A DNA stretch of 10,831 nt, taken from NCBI GenBank assembly GCA_023251275.1, contig JAHEZC010000034.1, positions 1 through 10,831 of the forward strand, in the 5' to 3' direction. The DNA comes from Parafilimonas sp. (GTDB lineage Bacteria; Bacteroidota; Bacteroidia; Chitinophagales; Chitinophagaceae). The notes below the pieces were generated by a model that saw only the letters and a program-made list of their open reading frames with translations, was not told where the DNA came from and ran no database searches. Position 1 is the stretch's first letter, and each line of letters starts with the position of its first letter. This document shows, one piece after another, positions 1-8,264 of the stretch. The position numbers were made by a program, and so were the translations under genes.

Positions 1-1358
1 GCTGCTTCCACCTGGTCTGCCCGCATAAATTGCGTAGCATTTCCTTCCATCGCATCAAGCAGCAGTGTTTCATAAGCTTCCGGCTGATGATTATGGTAGG
101 TCTTGTCGTAACTGAAGATCATATCCACAGGATTCAATGTCATGCTTGAACCCGGTTGCTTTGCCTGGAAACGGATGCGAATATCTTCTTCAGGCTGTAT
201 GCTGATTGTTAAACGGTTATTACGCCATGTTTCCCATGCTTCCGGGGGAAAGGCGTAATGCGGAGCTTCTTTATATTGGATAGTAATGATAGTAGTTTTT
301 TCATGCAGGTATTTTCCTGTGCGCACATAAAAAGGGACATCATGCCAGCGCCAGTTGTCAATATAAAATTTTATTGCGGCAAAAGTTTCCACAGGTGAAT
401 GCGGGTCCACATTTTTTTCCTGGCGGTAAGCATTTACCGGTTTGCCTTTTATCCATCCTTCACTGTATTGACCGCGTACGGCACAAGCATGCACTTCTTC
501 TTTCGTAATTTTTCTCAGGGCATTAAGCACATCTGTTTTTTTATTACGTATTTCATTCGCATCAAAACTTACAGGCGCTTCCATTGCCACCATGCATAAT
601 AGTTGCAAAATATGATTTTGCACCATATCTCGCAATGCACCTGATCTTTCATAATAGCCTCCACGCTCTTCTACGCCAACGGTTTCTGCGGCTGTTATCT
701 GCACATGCTCAATATAGTTTCGGTTCCAGATGGGTTCAAATAAAGCATTGGCAAAACGTAATGCAAGAATATTCTGCACTGTTTCTTTTCCGAGATAATG
801 ATCAATGCGGTAGATCTGGTCTTCTGCAAATAATTCGTTGAGTAATTGATTTAATTCCTGTGCGCTTGCAAGATCATGACCGAACGGTTTTTCCACTACG
901 ATGCGTGTGCAATGCCTGTCTTTGCAAACTTCAAGTGTTCCCAGCTTTTTTGCAATATCAGGAACAAGCTGCGGAGCCACAGCGAGGTAAAAAATGAAGT
1001 TGGTATGCATACCCCATTCGTGTTCAAATTTTTTTTTCAGCTCAGTGATGGCTTTGTATGCATCTGCATTCTCTGCATCCATCTGGAGGTAAGAAATATG
1101 CTGCGAGAAATCATTCCAGTAATTATCCTGACCACCTTTCCTGCGACTGAATTTTTGAATGCCTTCATATAGATGATTTCGGAAATTATCATCTGAATAT
1201 TCACTGCGGCCTGAGCCGATAACAGCGAATTGCTCCGGCATACAGTCATCAATAAATAAATTATATAGTGCCGGTGTAAGTTTTCTTTGATTGAGATCGC
1301 CGCTGCCGCCGAAAATAAAGATGACCGATGCTGCAGGTTTTTTTCTTTGATTATTCAT
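1..1358 (-). CDS. zwf: Glucose-6-phosphate dehydrogenase, partial (C-terminus beyond window)
   Basis: This enzyme oxidises glucose-6-phosphate to 6-phosphogluconolactone with NAD(P)+, the first step of the cytosolic oxidative pentose phosphate pathway. I translated it from the minus strand: it is open for 452 codons from the ATG at 1358 to the left edge, against roughly 500 residues for the family, so about 50 C-terminal residues are missing. The N-terminal Rossmann motif reads GGSGDL at residues 17-22. VVEKPFG is at 154-160, and the active-site signature RIDHYLGKE at 184-192 contains the Asp-His pair and phosphate-binding Lys. The second catalytic His is in QNHILQLL at about 249, and the conserved VPFYVRTGK is at 341-349. 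It follows gnd on the same strand after 235 bp, the usual pairing for this pathway. The start is chosen because the Rossmann motif begins only about 10 residues later. No Shine-Dalgarno sequence is visible. The function call is secure. Confidence 0.97.
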   Translation of the reverse strand, partial: MNNQRKKPAASVIFIFGGSGDLNQRKLTPALYNLFIDDCMPEQFAVIGSGRSEYSDDNFRNHLYEGIQKFSRRKGGQDNYWNDFSQHISYLQMDAENADAYKAITELKKKFEHEWGMHTNFIFYLAVAPQLVPDIAKKLGTLEVCKDRHCTRIVVEKPFGHDLASAQELNQLLNELFAEDQIYRIDHYLGKETVQNILALRFANALFEPIWNRNYIEHVQITAAETVGVEERGGYYERSGALRDMVQNHILQLLCMVAMEAPVSFDANEIRNKKTDVLNALRKITKEEVHACAVRGQYSEGWIKGKPVNAYRQEKNVDPHSPVETFAAIKFYIDNWRWHDVPFYVRTGKYLHEKTTIITIQYKEAPHYAFPPEAWETWRNNRLTISIQPEEDIRIRFQAKQPGSSMTLNPVDMIFSYDKTYHNHQPEAYETLLLDAMEGNATQFMRADQVEA

Positions 1359-1566
1359 GGTTGTCGCTTTTTGCCTGATGAATTGATACTTTCTGCGATT
1401 GTGATATAAAGTATGTTAGTAATAGTAATAGATACCTCTTTCGTTTGGATGACGACCGGAGTGCTTGTTTGATCATTGAATATTGATATTTGAACGTTCA
1501 TTCTGCCTGATTTAAAAATGCTAATCGGAAAAGTCCGAAAGTCTGAGAGACCGGAAAATAGATTAC

Positions 1567-1598
1567 CATTCAACAATTAAACCATTCAACCATTCAAC
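1567..1598. repeat. 8-bp tandem repeat, four copies, overlapping the gnd stop codon
   Basis: On the plus strand the units are CATTCAAC, AATTAAAC, CATTCAAC and CATTCAAC. Three are identical and one differs at two bases. The array begins inside the last codon and stop of gnd (TGA at 1594-1596) and runs into the gnd-zwf gap. The remaining gap (1359-1566) shows only very short hairpins (for example cgga-aaag-tccg near 1525) and no convincing terminator or promoter. The repeat is seen directly; its function is unknown. Confidence 0.7.
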
Positions 1599-3012
1599 TC
1601 ACGTCCCACACTGTGTGAAACTTTCCCTCCCTGTCAATTCTCTCATAAGTGTGCGCACCAAAATAATCACGCTGTGCCTGTATTAAATTGACCGGCATGC
1701 GTTCACTGCAATAAGCGTCAAAATAACTTAAAGCGCTCATCATTCCTGCAACAGGTATTTTGCCTTGCAATGCAAGCTTAACGGCAGACCGCATATTCTT
1801 TTCCTTCTTCTTCAAAAGCTTTGAGATATTTTTATCAAGCAGGATATTGGAAAGCTGTTTGTTCTTTTTATATGCTTTGTAAAATGTTTCCAGCAGCGAC
1901 GACCTTATGATGCATCCGCCACGCCATACTTTGACTACATCGCTTAAAGGTATATCCATCTTCAATTCTGATGATGCTTTGTGCAGCATCGCTAATCCCT
2001 GCGCATAACAAATAATACTGGAGAAATATAAGGCATCATGCAGTTGTTTAATTGCAGGTTCTTTTTTTGAAGCGATCTGCTTTACAGCAGATTTATATAC
2101 AGAAGATGCGGCAACTCTTTCACTTTTATAAGATGATAAATCTCTCATGGCAACAGCGATATCAATTGCGGGAACAGGAATACCGAGATCCATAGCATCC
2201 TGTGAGGTCCATTTGCCTGTACCCTTGCTGCCTGCTTTATCAAGTATCATATCCACCAGATCATTTCTTGTGGATTCATCTTTCTGCAAAAAAATATTTG
2301 AAGTTATTTCAATTAAATATGTCTGAAGTTCTCCTTCATTCCATTGTTCAAATATTGCATGCAATTCATCATTATTTAATTTAATTCCTCTTTTTAACAC
2401 ATCATACACTTCACTGATGAGTTGCATAATGGCGTATTCGATTCCGTTGTGCACCATTTTTACATAATGACCTGCTGCGTCTTTTCCCATATAGGCAACG
2501 CATGGTTCATTATTCACTTTTGCTGCAACGGTTTGGAGTAAAGGTTTTAAATTGTTCCATGCGTTTATATCCCCGCCGGGCATGATGCTCGGGCCTGTGC
2601 GTGCACCATGTTCACCACCGCTTATACCCATACCCATGAAGTGAATATTTTTTTCTTCCAGATATTTAACACGACGAAGCGTATCTGTATAATGAGAATT
2701 GCCGCCATCAATGATGATATCATTTTCCTCCACGAGCGGTAACAAACTTTCTATCACGGCATCAACAGGTTTTCCCGCAGGAACAAGCAGCATTATCTTC
2801 CGTGGTTTCTCCAGTTGCAGAACCAGTTCTGCCAATGTTGTTACACCTTTCACGGTTGTTCCGGGAGATGCAGTTGTTTCAAGTGTGGCGGCTTTTTGTG
2901 CATCGAGATCAAATCCAACTACAGCAAAACCATGATCAGCCAGATTGAGCAACAGGTTGCGTCCCATTACACCTAAACCGATCATGCCGAATTTATATTT
3001 TCCATTGTTCAT
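1594..3012 (-). CDS. gnd: 6-phosphogluconate dehydrogenase, decarboxylating
   Basis: It catalyses NADP+-dependent oxidative decarboxylation of 6-phosphogluconate to ribulose-5-phosphate in the cytosol. With the ATG at 3012 the protein has 472 residues, normal for the family. An upstream in-frame start at 3072 would add 20 residues ahead of the nucleotide-binding fold, so I prefer 3012, where MNNGKYKFGMIG leads directly into it. Visible motifs are GLGVMG at 12-17, DGGNS at 102-106, SGGEHGARTGPSIMPGG at 131-147, KMVHNGIE at 185-192 (catalytic Lys185 and Glu192), DKAGSKGTGKW at 258-268, and the C-terminal RDYFGAHTYER at 448-458 with substrate-binding Arg448 and His454. These match Lys183, Glu190, Arg446 and His452 of characterised enzymes with a two-residue shift. 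It lies just upstream of zwf in the same direction, which suggests one transcript, although a 235-bp gap separates them. The call is secure. Confidence 0.98.
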   Translation of the reverse strand: MNNGKYKFGMIGLGVMGRNLLLNLADHGFAVVGFDLDAQKAATLETTASPGTTVKGVTTLAELVLQLEKPRKIMLLVPAGKPVDAVIESLLPLVEENDIIIDGGNSHYTDTLRRVKYLEEKNIHFMGMGISGGEHGARTGPSIMPGGDINAWNNLKPLLQTVAAKVNNEPCVAYMGKDAAGHYVKMVHNGIEYAIMQLISEVYDVLKRGIKLNNDELHAIFEQWNEGELQTYLIEITSNIFLQKDESTRNDLVDMILDKAGSKGTGKWTSQDAMDLGIPVPAIDIAVAMRDLSSYKSERVAASSVYKSAVKQIASKKEPAIKQLHDALYFSSIICYAQGLAMLHKASSELKMDIPLSDVVKVWRGGCIIRSSLLETFYKAYKKNKQLSNILLDKNISKLLKKKEKNMRSAVKLALQGKIPVAGMMSALSYFDAYCSERMPVNLIQAQRDYFGAHTYERIDREGKFHTVWDVS

Positions 3013-3318
3013 GCCGGGAGTTTTATTGTTTGAATTTGCAAGGTATAAAAGAAATATTGTTGCTGCACACAAGGGGAGGAGACGGGAAAGAAATAAAATC
3101 GTGATTGATGTTTTTTTTGAAAACCCTGTTCAGTTTTCAATATTGCTGACAATAATTTTAAAAAATAAATTATGGCAGAACTTGTAAATGAATTTAATGA
3201 TTACCGTTTGCGCATGAATTAAGCTCTTCTCAGCAAGGATAATCTTGTGATGAAAAGACTTTGGAATCCCGATACTTATACGGAGTTTCAGTTTAGGTAC
3301 CGTGTTGAAAAACGTACT
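3013..3318. other. Intergenic region between murI and gnd (gnd leader)
   Basis: This 306-bp gap lies between the end of murI and the gnd start and should carry the gnd promoter. I see no perfect TAnnTTTG -7 element on the minus strand. The nearest is TATCCTTG at 3234-3241 (one mismatch), without a TTG at the expected distance upstream. It also holds the inverted repeat at 3117-3140. I found no protein-coding ORF or RNA gene here, and no T-tailed hairpin terminating murI. Confidence 0.6.
3117..3140. repeat. Inverted repeat, 8-bp stem, in the gnd upstream region
   Basis: TTGAAAAC at 3117-3124 and GTTTTCAA at 3133-3140 are perfect reverse complements around an 8-base loop. On the minus strand the stem is followed by a run of A, not T, so it is not a canonical intrinsic terminator for murI. 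It could be an operator or leader hairpin for gnd, but the stem is AT-rich and may be chance. Confidence 0.4.
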
Positions 3319-4173
3319 TCATCCAAGATCAATATGCGTGCTCACTACGGGCATACCAAAAAATATGGCTGCATGGCTGTCAAAATCTTCAACAGAATCT
3401 GTTGTGTAAAATTCTTTTGTGCCCTTTTTTGATATACTGCTTTCCATTTCAGGATGACGATAGAGGTAATCCTTCAAGCTGTGTGCAACGATCTCACCCT
3501 GGGTAAGAATTTTTATATCAACAGGTGTATATTCTGTGATTTTTTTCAGCAGCAAGGGATAGTGCGTACATGCAAGCAGTATGGTATCAATATCATCTGC
3601 TTTGTGCAACAGATTATGAATATATTTTTTTACAAAAAAATCAGCGCCGTGACTTTCATATTCGTTATTCTCAACCAAAGGCACCCATAGCGGGCAGGCC
3701 TCCTGCGTAACTTTTATGTCCGGGAAAAATTTTTCAATTTCTATAACATAAGACTCTGATTGAACTGTACCGCTTGTAGCGAGGATACCTATACTGCGGG
3801 TCCGTGTAAACCTGCCAATTATTTCTGTGGTTGGCCTTATTACTCCGAGCACTCTTTTATCAGGAGCAATTTTTGGCAAGTCGTTTTGCTGTATAGTGCG
3901 CAAAGCCTTTGCAGATGCAGTATTGCATGCAAGTATTACTAATGGGCATCCCTGCAGAAAAAACCATTGTACACATTGAAGCGTGTAATGATAGACTGTT
4001 TCAAAAGAGCGATTGCCATAAGGGGCACGGGCATTGTCACCAAGGTACGTGTAGTCATAATCCGGAAGTTCATTGATGATTTCTTTAAGCACAGTTAAAC
4101 CGCCATAGCCCGAATCAAAAACCCCGATGCTTCCAGTCTTTGTTTTCATCGAGATATCATCGGTATTATCCAT
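3319..4173 (-). CDS. murI: Glutamate racemase
   Basis: It interconverts L- and D-glutamate in the cytosol, supplying D-Glu for peptidoglycan stem peptides, without a cofactor and using two cysteines. The 284-residue product is of normal length. The N-terminal DSGYGGLTV at 20-28 carries the conserved Asp-Ser. The first catalytic cysteine is Cys83 in ACNTASA, and the second is Cys202 in ACTHYPLL. YLGDNARAPYGNRS at 43-56 is the conserved substrate-site segment. The ATG at 4173 is chosen; an internal ATG at 4149 would remove eight poorly conserved residues and is a possible alternative. The gene sits downstream of the two ompH genes but beyond a strong terminator, and has its own -7-like element at 4187-4194, so it is probably transcribed at least partly separately. 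The function call is secure. Confidence 0.97.
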   Translation of the reverse strand: MDNTDDISMKTKTGSIGVFDSGYGGLTVLKEIINELPDYDYTYLGDNARAPYGNRSFETVYHYTLQCVQWFFLQGCPLVILACNTASAKALRTIQQNDLPKIAPDKRVLGVIRPTTEIIGRFTRTRSIGILATSGTVQSESYVIEIEKFFPDIKVTQEACPLWVPLVENNEYESHGADFFVKKYIHNLLHKADDIDTILLACTHYPLLLKKITEYTPVDIKILTQGEIVAHSLKDYLYRHPEMESSISKKGTKEFYTTDSVEDFDSHAAIFFGMPVVSTHIDLG

Positions 4174-4186
4174 AAAAATATTCCGG

Positions 4187-4194
4187 CAAAGCTA
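4187..4194 (-). promoter_or_regulatory. Putative murI promoter, Bacteroidota -7 element
   Basis: The minus strand reads TAGCTTTG here, an exact match to TAnnTTTG, 13 bp before the murI ATG, so the 5' leader would be very short. A TTTG occurs 15 bp further upstream, somewhat closer than the usual spacing for the -33 element. Its position just after the terminator supports independent initiation of murI. Confidence 0.5.
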
Positions 4195-4210
4195 CTATTT
4201 GAAAAGGAGC

Positions 4211-4243
4211 AAAATAAAAAACCACGCGAAAAAGAGCGTGGTT
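4211..4243 (-). terminator. Intrinsic terminator after the bamA-ompH-ompH operon
   Basis: On the minus strand AACCACGC, an 8-base loop (TCTTTTTC) and GCGTGGTT form a perfect 8-bp GC-containing stem (arms at 4236-4243 and 4220-4227). It is followed directly by TTTTATTTTG. It lies about 31 bp after the stop of the second ompH gene, as expected for the end of that transcript. The plus-strand reading lacks a T-tract, so it is unidirectional. Confidence 0.85.
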
Positions 4244-4274
4244 AATAAATTCTGAATATTCGGAGCCAATGCTG

Positions 4275-4889
4275 CTAAGGTTTTCCAGCGGGTTTGTTGG
4301 TAGCAGGTTGCTGTGTATTTTTCTGTGCATCGGGATCATCACCAAGCATTAAAAGTTGCTGTGGTAATTCGGTAAGTTTTAATTCCTTTGCAACAGAAAT
4401 AAACAGGTTATCTATCGGAGGGCCTAATTCATACGATCCGGGTTTTAATACAAGCGTATATTTTTTTGCAGCCAGTACTTTTCTATAGGCATTTGCCACC
4501 TGTTCGTACAATGGCTGGGCCAAAACAGCTTTCTTGTTGTCTGATTTTTGCTGGGCAATTTGCTGCCAGTATGTAAGGGTAAATGCAAACTGCTGCAATT
4601 GCTTTCTTGTATAATCTAAGACAGCCTTGGATTTACCGGCCAGGGAATCTGCTTTATAAGTGCTGTCCAATCGTTTATACTCGCTTAGATTTATATCGTT
4701 TTCTGCGCCCAGCGAATCCCTTTCATAGATTTGTAAAAGACTATCAACTGAACGATACCCCGGCATACCATAAGTAACCATGGCATCTATGTCAAATACT
4801 CCGATTTTAAAAGTTTGTTGTGCTTGTGTTTTTTCACCGGCAAACAACATTGTGGCAAGAATGAATACGGAAAAGAAAACTTTTTTCAT
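4275..4889 (-). CDS. Second OmpH/Skp-family periplasmic chaperone-like protein
   Basis: This is probably a periplasmic Skp-type chaperone paralogue that accompanies outer-membrane proteins to BamA. The 204-residue product begins with MKK and a hydrophobic segment ending around TQAQ (residues 21-24), a likely Sec signal peptide. The segment FKIGVFDIDAMV after it is the OmpH-type first strand. The middle (about 45-145) is helical with many Gln, Lys and Asp, but less charged and less heptad-like than its neighbour. A short strand region KYTLVLKPGSYELG (143-156) corresponds to the C-terminal OmpH strand. The last 20 residues are a low-complexity Pro/Gln/Lys tail. It starts 39 bp after the first ompH gene, ends at a strong terminator and is therefore the last gene of the operon. 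Family membership rests on tandem context and architecture; the sequence itself is divergent. Confidence 0.8.
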   Translation of the reverse strand: MKKVFFSVFILATMLFAGEKTQAQQTFKIGVFDIDAMVTYGMPGYRSVDSLLQIYERDSLGAENDINLSEYKRLDSTYKADSLAGKSKAVLDYTRKQLQQFAFTLTYWQQIAQQKSDNKKAVLAQPLYEQVANAYRKVLAAKKYTLVLKPGSYELGPPIDNLFISVAKELKLTELPQQLLMLGDDPDAQKNTQQPATNKPAGKP

Positions 4890-4928
4890 TTGTCTGTTGA
4901 GTTTTATGATTTATAGTTTAATGAAGGA

Positions 4929-5444
4929 TTAACTTTTTGCCCCTAATTCTTTCAATACATCATCGCTCCGGTCTAATTTTGGGTCGGCAAAGATAACAGT
5001 AATTCCCTCACTTTTATCGAGAATAAAATCATATCCCCTTGCAACCGCAATTTTTTGTACCGCGTTATATACCTTATCCTGTATAGGTTTTACAAGCTTT
5101 TCCCTTTCTTTAAAGAGATCACCTTCATAACCAAATCTCTTTTTCTGCAAGTCACGCAATTCTTTCTCCCTGTTAAACAATTCATCCTCTCTTTTTTTCT
5201 TTAATTCATCACTCAGCATAAACTGCTCTGCATCATAATTTTTGTACATCTGATCGAGACTCGATTGCTTATCATCAATTTCTTTTTGCCATTGTTCACT
5301 TACCTGCTGCAACTTTTTGTTGGCATCAACATATTCAGGCATTTTACTGAGAATGTATTTCGTGTCAATGATCGCATAACGTTGCGCTAAGGAACCCAAT
5401 GCGATACTAAGGAAAGCAATCGTTGCAATGAATGTCTTTTTCAT
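4929..5444 (-). CDS. OmpH/Skp-family periplasmic outer-membrane-protein chaperone
   Basis: Proteins of this family hold unfolded outer-membrane proteins in the periplasm before BamA inserts them. The 171-residue product has a signal peptide of about 20 residues (MKKTFIATIAFLSIALGSLA), then QRYAIIDTKYILSKMPEY, the typical N-terminal strand and helix start. A long, highly charged coiled coil spans about 41-125, rich in Lys, Glu and Gln, and would form the tentacle of the trimer. The C-terminal segment 136-155 (RGYDFILDKSEGITVIFADP) returns to the strand-forming body domain and is strongly characteristic of the family. Length and layout are standard. The start codon lies 51 bp after the bamA stop, with the second ompH 39 bp downstream, so all three are likely co-transcribed. 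The symbol skp or ompH could apply, but with two paralogues I leave it blank. Confidence 0.92.
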   Translation of the reverse strand: MKKTFIATIAFLSIALGSLAQRYAIIDTKYILSKMPEYVDANKKLQQVSEQWQKEIDDKQSSLDQMYKNYDAEQFMLSDELKKKREDELFNREKELRDLQKKRFGYEGDLFKEREKLVKPIQDKVYNAVQKIAVARGYDFILDKSEGITVIFADPKLDRSDDVLKELGAKS

Positions 5445-5495
5445 ACAGAGGGATTTATGTGATTGTGCAGTATAATTATTTTTTTTGATAAATCC

Positions 5496-8264
5496 TTAAT
5501 CGGGTTCATAGCCGAGCATAAATGTAAACCGGGCAGCATCTTTCAAGCTGCTGTTAGGGCCAAACCTGTCTAAGCCTACACCATAATCAAATCCCAACAA
5601 GCCGAACATAGGCAAAAAGAAACGCATGCCTATGCCTACAGAGCGCCGGAGCCGGAAAGGATTATAGTCCTTGAAAGAATACCATCCGTTTGCCGCTTCA
5701 AAGAAAGTCAATCCATAAATAGTGCTGCTAGGATTTAATGCAAACGGGTATCGAAGCTCCAGCGTATATTTATTAAAAATAGTAAAATATTGTGAAGCAC
5801 CCTGCTGGTCAGGATTTATACGCGGATCAGATGTTTCATACACAGGATATCCCCGGTGTGCGATAATATCATACCCAAGCAGTGCATAACTGTTGCTAAG
5901 CCCTGCATCGCCTACCTGGAAACGTTCAAATGGAGAAATATTTAATTGGCTGTTATACCTGCCTATAAAACCATATTTGGCTGCAAATTTCAGCACAAAT
6001 TGTTTGTCTTTGCTTTCTCCCATAGGTTTCCCGATAGGCACATACCATTCACCTGTAAAACGCCACTTGTGGTATTCAACCCATTTATAAGGATTGGCTG
6101 AAGTTATGAGATTGGGATCAATAAGAGAAAATGGCGGAGTCAACTGCAGGCTAAGTGCAAAATTTGAACCGGTTCTCGGGAATATCTGCTGGTCAAGCGA
6201 AAACCGCTGCAATGAAATTTTAAGACTGAGATTATTGGAAAATCCATTGTTAAATCCGGGTAAATTTACCTGGTCAATATAATAATTTTTCAGTGTATAG
6301 CGTGCAAAATTAAAAGTAGCTCCCAGAGAAAAATAATCATCAGGCCACTTCAATTGTTTTGCCAGTCCTATTGAAAAACCTGTTGTTTTAAAAAAAGACG
6401 TATCTGCTGCGGTTTTTGTATATGTGCCTGTATATGGATCGTAGGCATTGGCAAATTTGGTGTCATAAAAGCCAACGGTAAATGAATTTCTTTTTTTGCC
6501 TCCCAGCCAGGGTTCTGTGAAGGATATATTATAAGAACGATACGCTCTTCCATTACTTTGTACACGCAGACTAAGCTTTTGCCCATCGCCTACAGGCAAA
6601 GGATCCCATGCTTCTTTGTGAAAAATATTTCTTATAGAGAAGTTATTAAAAGATACTCCTAATGTGCCTGTAAGACCAATACCTCCGCCAAATCCTGCAC
6701 TCAATTCCAATTGGTCGCTTGATCTTTCCTGCACACTCCAGGTTAGGTCAACGGTTCCATCATCGGGGTTGGGAACAATATTTGGCGTAATTTTTTCCTG
6801 GTCAAAAAACCCGAGGTTAGCGATTTCACGTTGTGAGCGTATCACATCGGTGCGGCTGAATTTTTCTCCGGGAAGCGTTCTCAATTCGCGGCGTATTACA
6901 TACTCTTTGGTTCTTTCATTCCCGGTAATACTAATGTTTTTGAAAGTTGCCTGCGGGCCTTCTGTTATTCTTATTTCATAATCTATTGTATCGTTATAAA
7001 CAGCGGTTTCTATAGGGTCAACTCGAAAGAAGAGATAACCGTCATCCATATAGAGGCCACTTATATCACCACCCTCAGGAGAAAGGGTTTTCCCTAATTT
7101 TTTATTGAGAATTTCGAGATTATAAGTATCGCCTTTCGTAATTCCAAGCAGAACTGTAAGAAGGGAATCTGAATATCTTGTGTTGCCTCGCCAGGTGATA
7201 TTACCAAAATAATATTTATGGCCTTCTTCAATTTTAAAGTCAATATTCATATTGCCCCTGGCATTGTAATACTGAGTATCCTTTGCAATAGCCGCATCAC
7301 GATAACCAATAGAATTGTAGTAACTGAGCAGGTTTTCTTTATCCTCCTCATATTTCTTGTCATTGAATTTGGCAGAAGAAAATAATTTAATCCGCACGTA
7401 AGGGTCTAAAACACGTTTTGTTTTAGAGAAGGAAAGGAATCCTTTGTCTCTGAGATAATCACTGAAGGTATAATGTTTAGGATTTGGAAGACCACCTCCG
7501 TATTTGGAAGGGAAAAGGGTGATCCTTGTCATTTCCTTCGTACCCTTCAATTGCTTTTTGAGTTTCTGTTCTGAGACGGTAATATCGAAGAAATTAATAT
7601 CATTAATTCTAACCTTTTCTCCTTTATTTACGACAAAAGTGAGTATGGAAGAATTTTCAAAACTGGTGTCTTTTTTTTCTCTGATGATGGTAGAACTGTT
7701 TCTATAGCCTTTCTCAAAAAAGAATTTATTGATAGCTTCCACAGCGGTACGCTTCATGTTTTCGGTAATTACCCGACCCTTTATCAATCCTGTTTTTGCA
7801 GAGATATCATCTACCTGGCCTTTGCTTACACCTTCAAAATTAAAATTAGAAAGGCGGGGGCGCTCTGTTACATTTATCTCGATATAAATATTGTCACCTT
7901 CAATTTTGGTTATATAAATAATTGCGTCGCTGAAATAATTCTGCGCCCATAATTTGGTAATGGCCTTTGAAAAATTGTCTCCGCCGGGTATTACTATTTC
8001 ATCGCCCACATTAATACTGGCAATTGATATCAAAAGTGCTTCGTCAAAAAATTTATTCCCTGAGACTTTAATGCCGGCGACTTTATATTTATGCGGATTT
8101 TTTTGGTTGAAAATATTAAGAAGGTCAGCGTCAAGGGATGTTACGGGCGGCTCTGTAATGGTATCCTGCTGAGTGGGATTATTCTCAGGAATTTGTGAAA
8201 AAGCAATATAAGCACCTAAGCTGAATATTAAGGTAAGTGAGATTTTTTTCAAAAAATAGAGCAT
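5496..8264 (-). CDS. bamA: Outer-membrane protein assembly factor BamA (Omp85)
   Basis: BamA is the outer-membrane insertase that folds beta-barrel proteins. The 922-residue product has a signal peptide ending near AFSQ (residue 24). Five POTRA domains follow at about 60-136, 137-218, 219-345, 346-438 and 439-516, then a C-terminal 16-strand-type barrel from about 517. POTRA3 is enlarged, with roughly 40 extra residues around 251-296. The barrel has TEPWLGGK at 583-590, typical of Omp85, and the loop-6 motif appears as HRGY at 803-806, keeping the conserved Arg-Gly-aromatic but with His where Val/Ile/Leu is usual. The protein ends FTFMLGYEPD, not with a terminal Phe. It lies between uppS and two ompH genes, the conserved chaperone-insertase arrangement. 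A -7-like element lies just after the uppS stop. The function call is secure. Confidence 0.97.
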   Translation of the reverse strand: MLYFLKKISLTLIFSLGAYIAFSQIPENNPTQQDTITEPPVTSLDADLLNIFNQKNPHKYKVAGIKVSGNKFFDEALLISIASINVGDEIVIPGGDNFSKAITKLWAQNYFSDAIIYITKIEGDNIYIEINVTERPRLSNFNFEGVSKGQVDDISAKTGLIKGRVITENMKRTAVEAINKFFFEKGYRNSSTIIREKKDTSFENSSILTFVVNKGEKVRINDINFFDITVSEQKLKKQLKGTKEMTRITLFPSKYGGGLPNPKHYTFSDYLRDKGFLSFSKTKRVLDPYVRIKLFSSAKFNDKKYEEDKENLLSYYNSIGYRDAAIAKDTQYYNARGNMNIDFKIEEGHKYYFGNITWRGNTRYSDSLLTVLLGITKGDTYNLEILNKKLGKTLSPEGGDISGLYMDDGYLFFRVDPIETAVYNDTIDYEIRITEGPQATFKNISITGNERTKEYVIRRELRTLPGEKFSRTDVIRSQREIANLGFFDQEKITPNIVPNPDDGTVDLTWSVQERSSDQLELSAGFGGGIGLTGTLGVSFNNFSIRNIFHKEAWDPLPVGDGQKLSLRVQSNGRAYRSYNISFTEPWLGGKKRNSFTVGFYDTKFANAYDPYTGTYTKTAADTSFFKTTGFSIGLAKQLKWPDDYFSLGATFNFARYTLKNYYIDQVNLPGFNNGFSNNLSLKISLQRFSLDQQIFPRTGSNFALSLQLTPPFSLIDPNLITSANPYKWVEYHKWRFTGEWYVPIGKPMGESKDKQFVLKFAAKYGFIGRYNSQLNISPFERFQVGDAGLSNSYALLGYDIIAHRGYPVYETSDPRINPDQQGASQYFTIFNKYTLELRYPFALNPSSTIYGLTFFEAANGWYSFKDYNPFRLRRSVGIGMRFFLPMFGLLGFDYGVGLDRFGPNSSLKDAARFTFMLGYEPD

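Noticed and set aside
876..1172. Plus-strand 98-codon open frame within zwf
   Set aside because: It lies antisense to the conserved zwf reading frame, which explains its openness.
3013..3072. N-terminal extension of 6-phosphogluconate dehydrogenase from 3072
   Set aside because: The family begins a few residues before the GxGxxG fold, which the ATG at 3012 provides. The extension is unlike the family.
3117..3140. Inverted repeat as the murI terminator
   Set aside because: On the minus strand the stem is followed by A residues, the stem is AT-rich, and it lies about 180 bp after the murI stop.
6664..6981. Plus-strand 105-codon open frame inside bamA
   Set aside because: It is antisense to a well-supported conserved gene and its product has no recognisable domain; a coding shadow.
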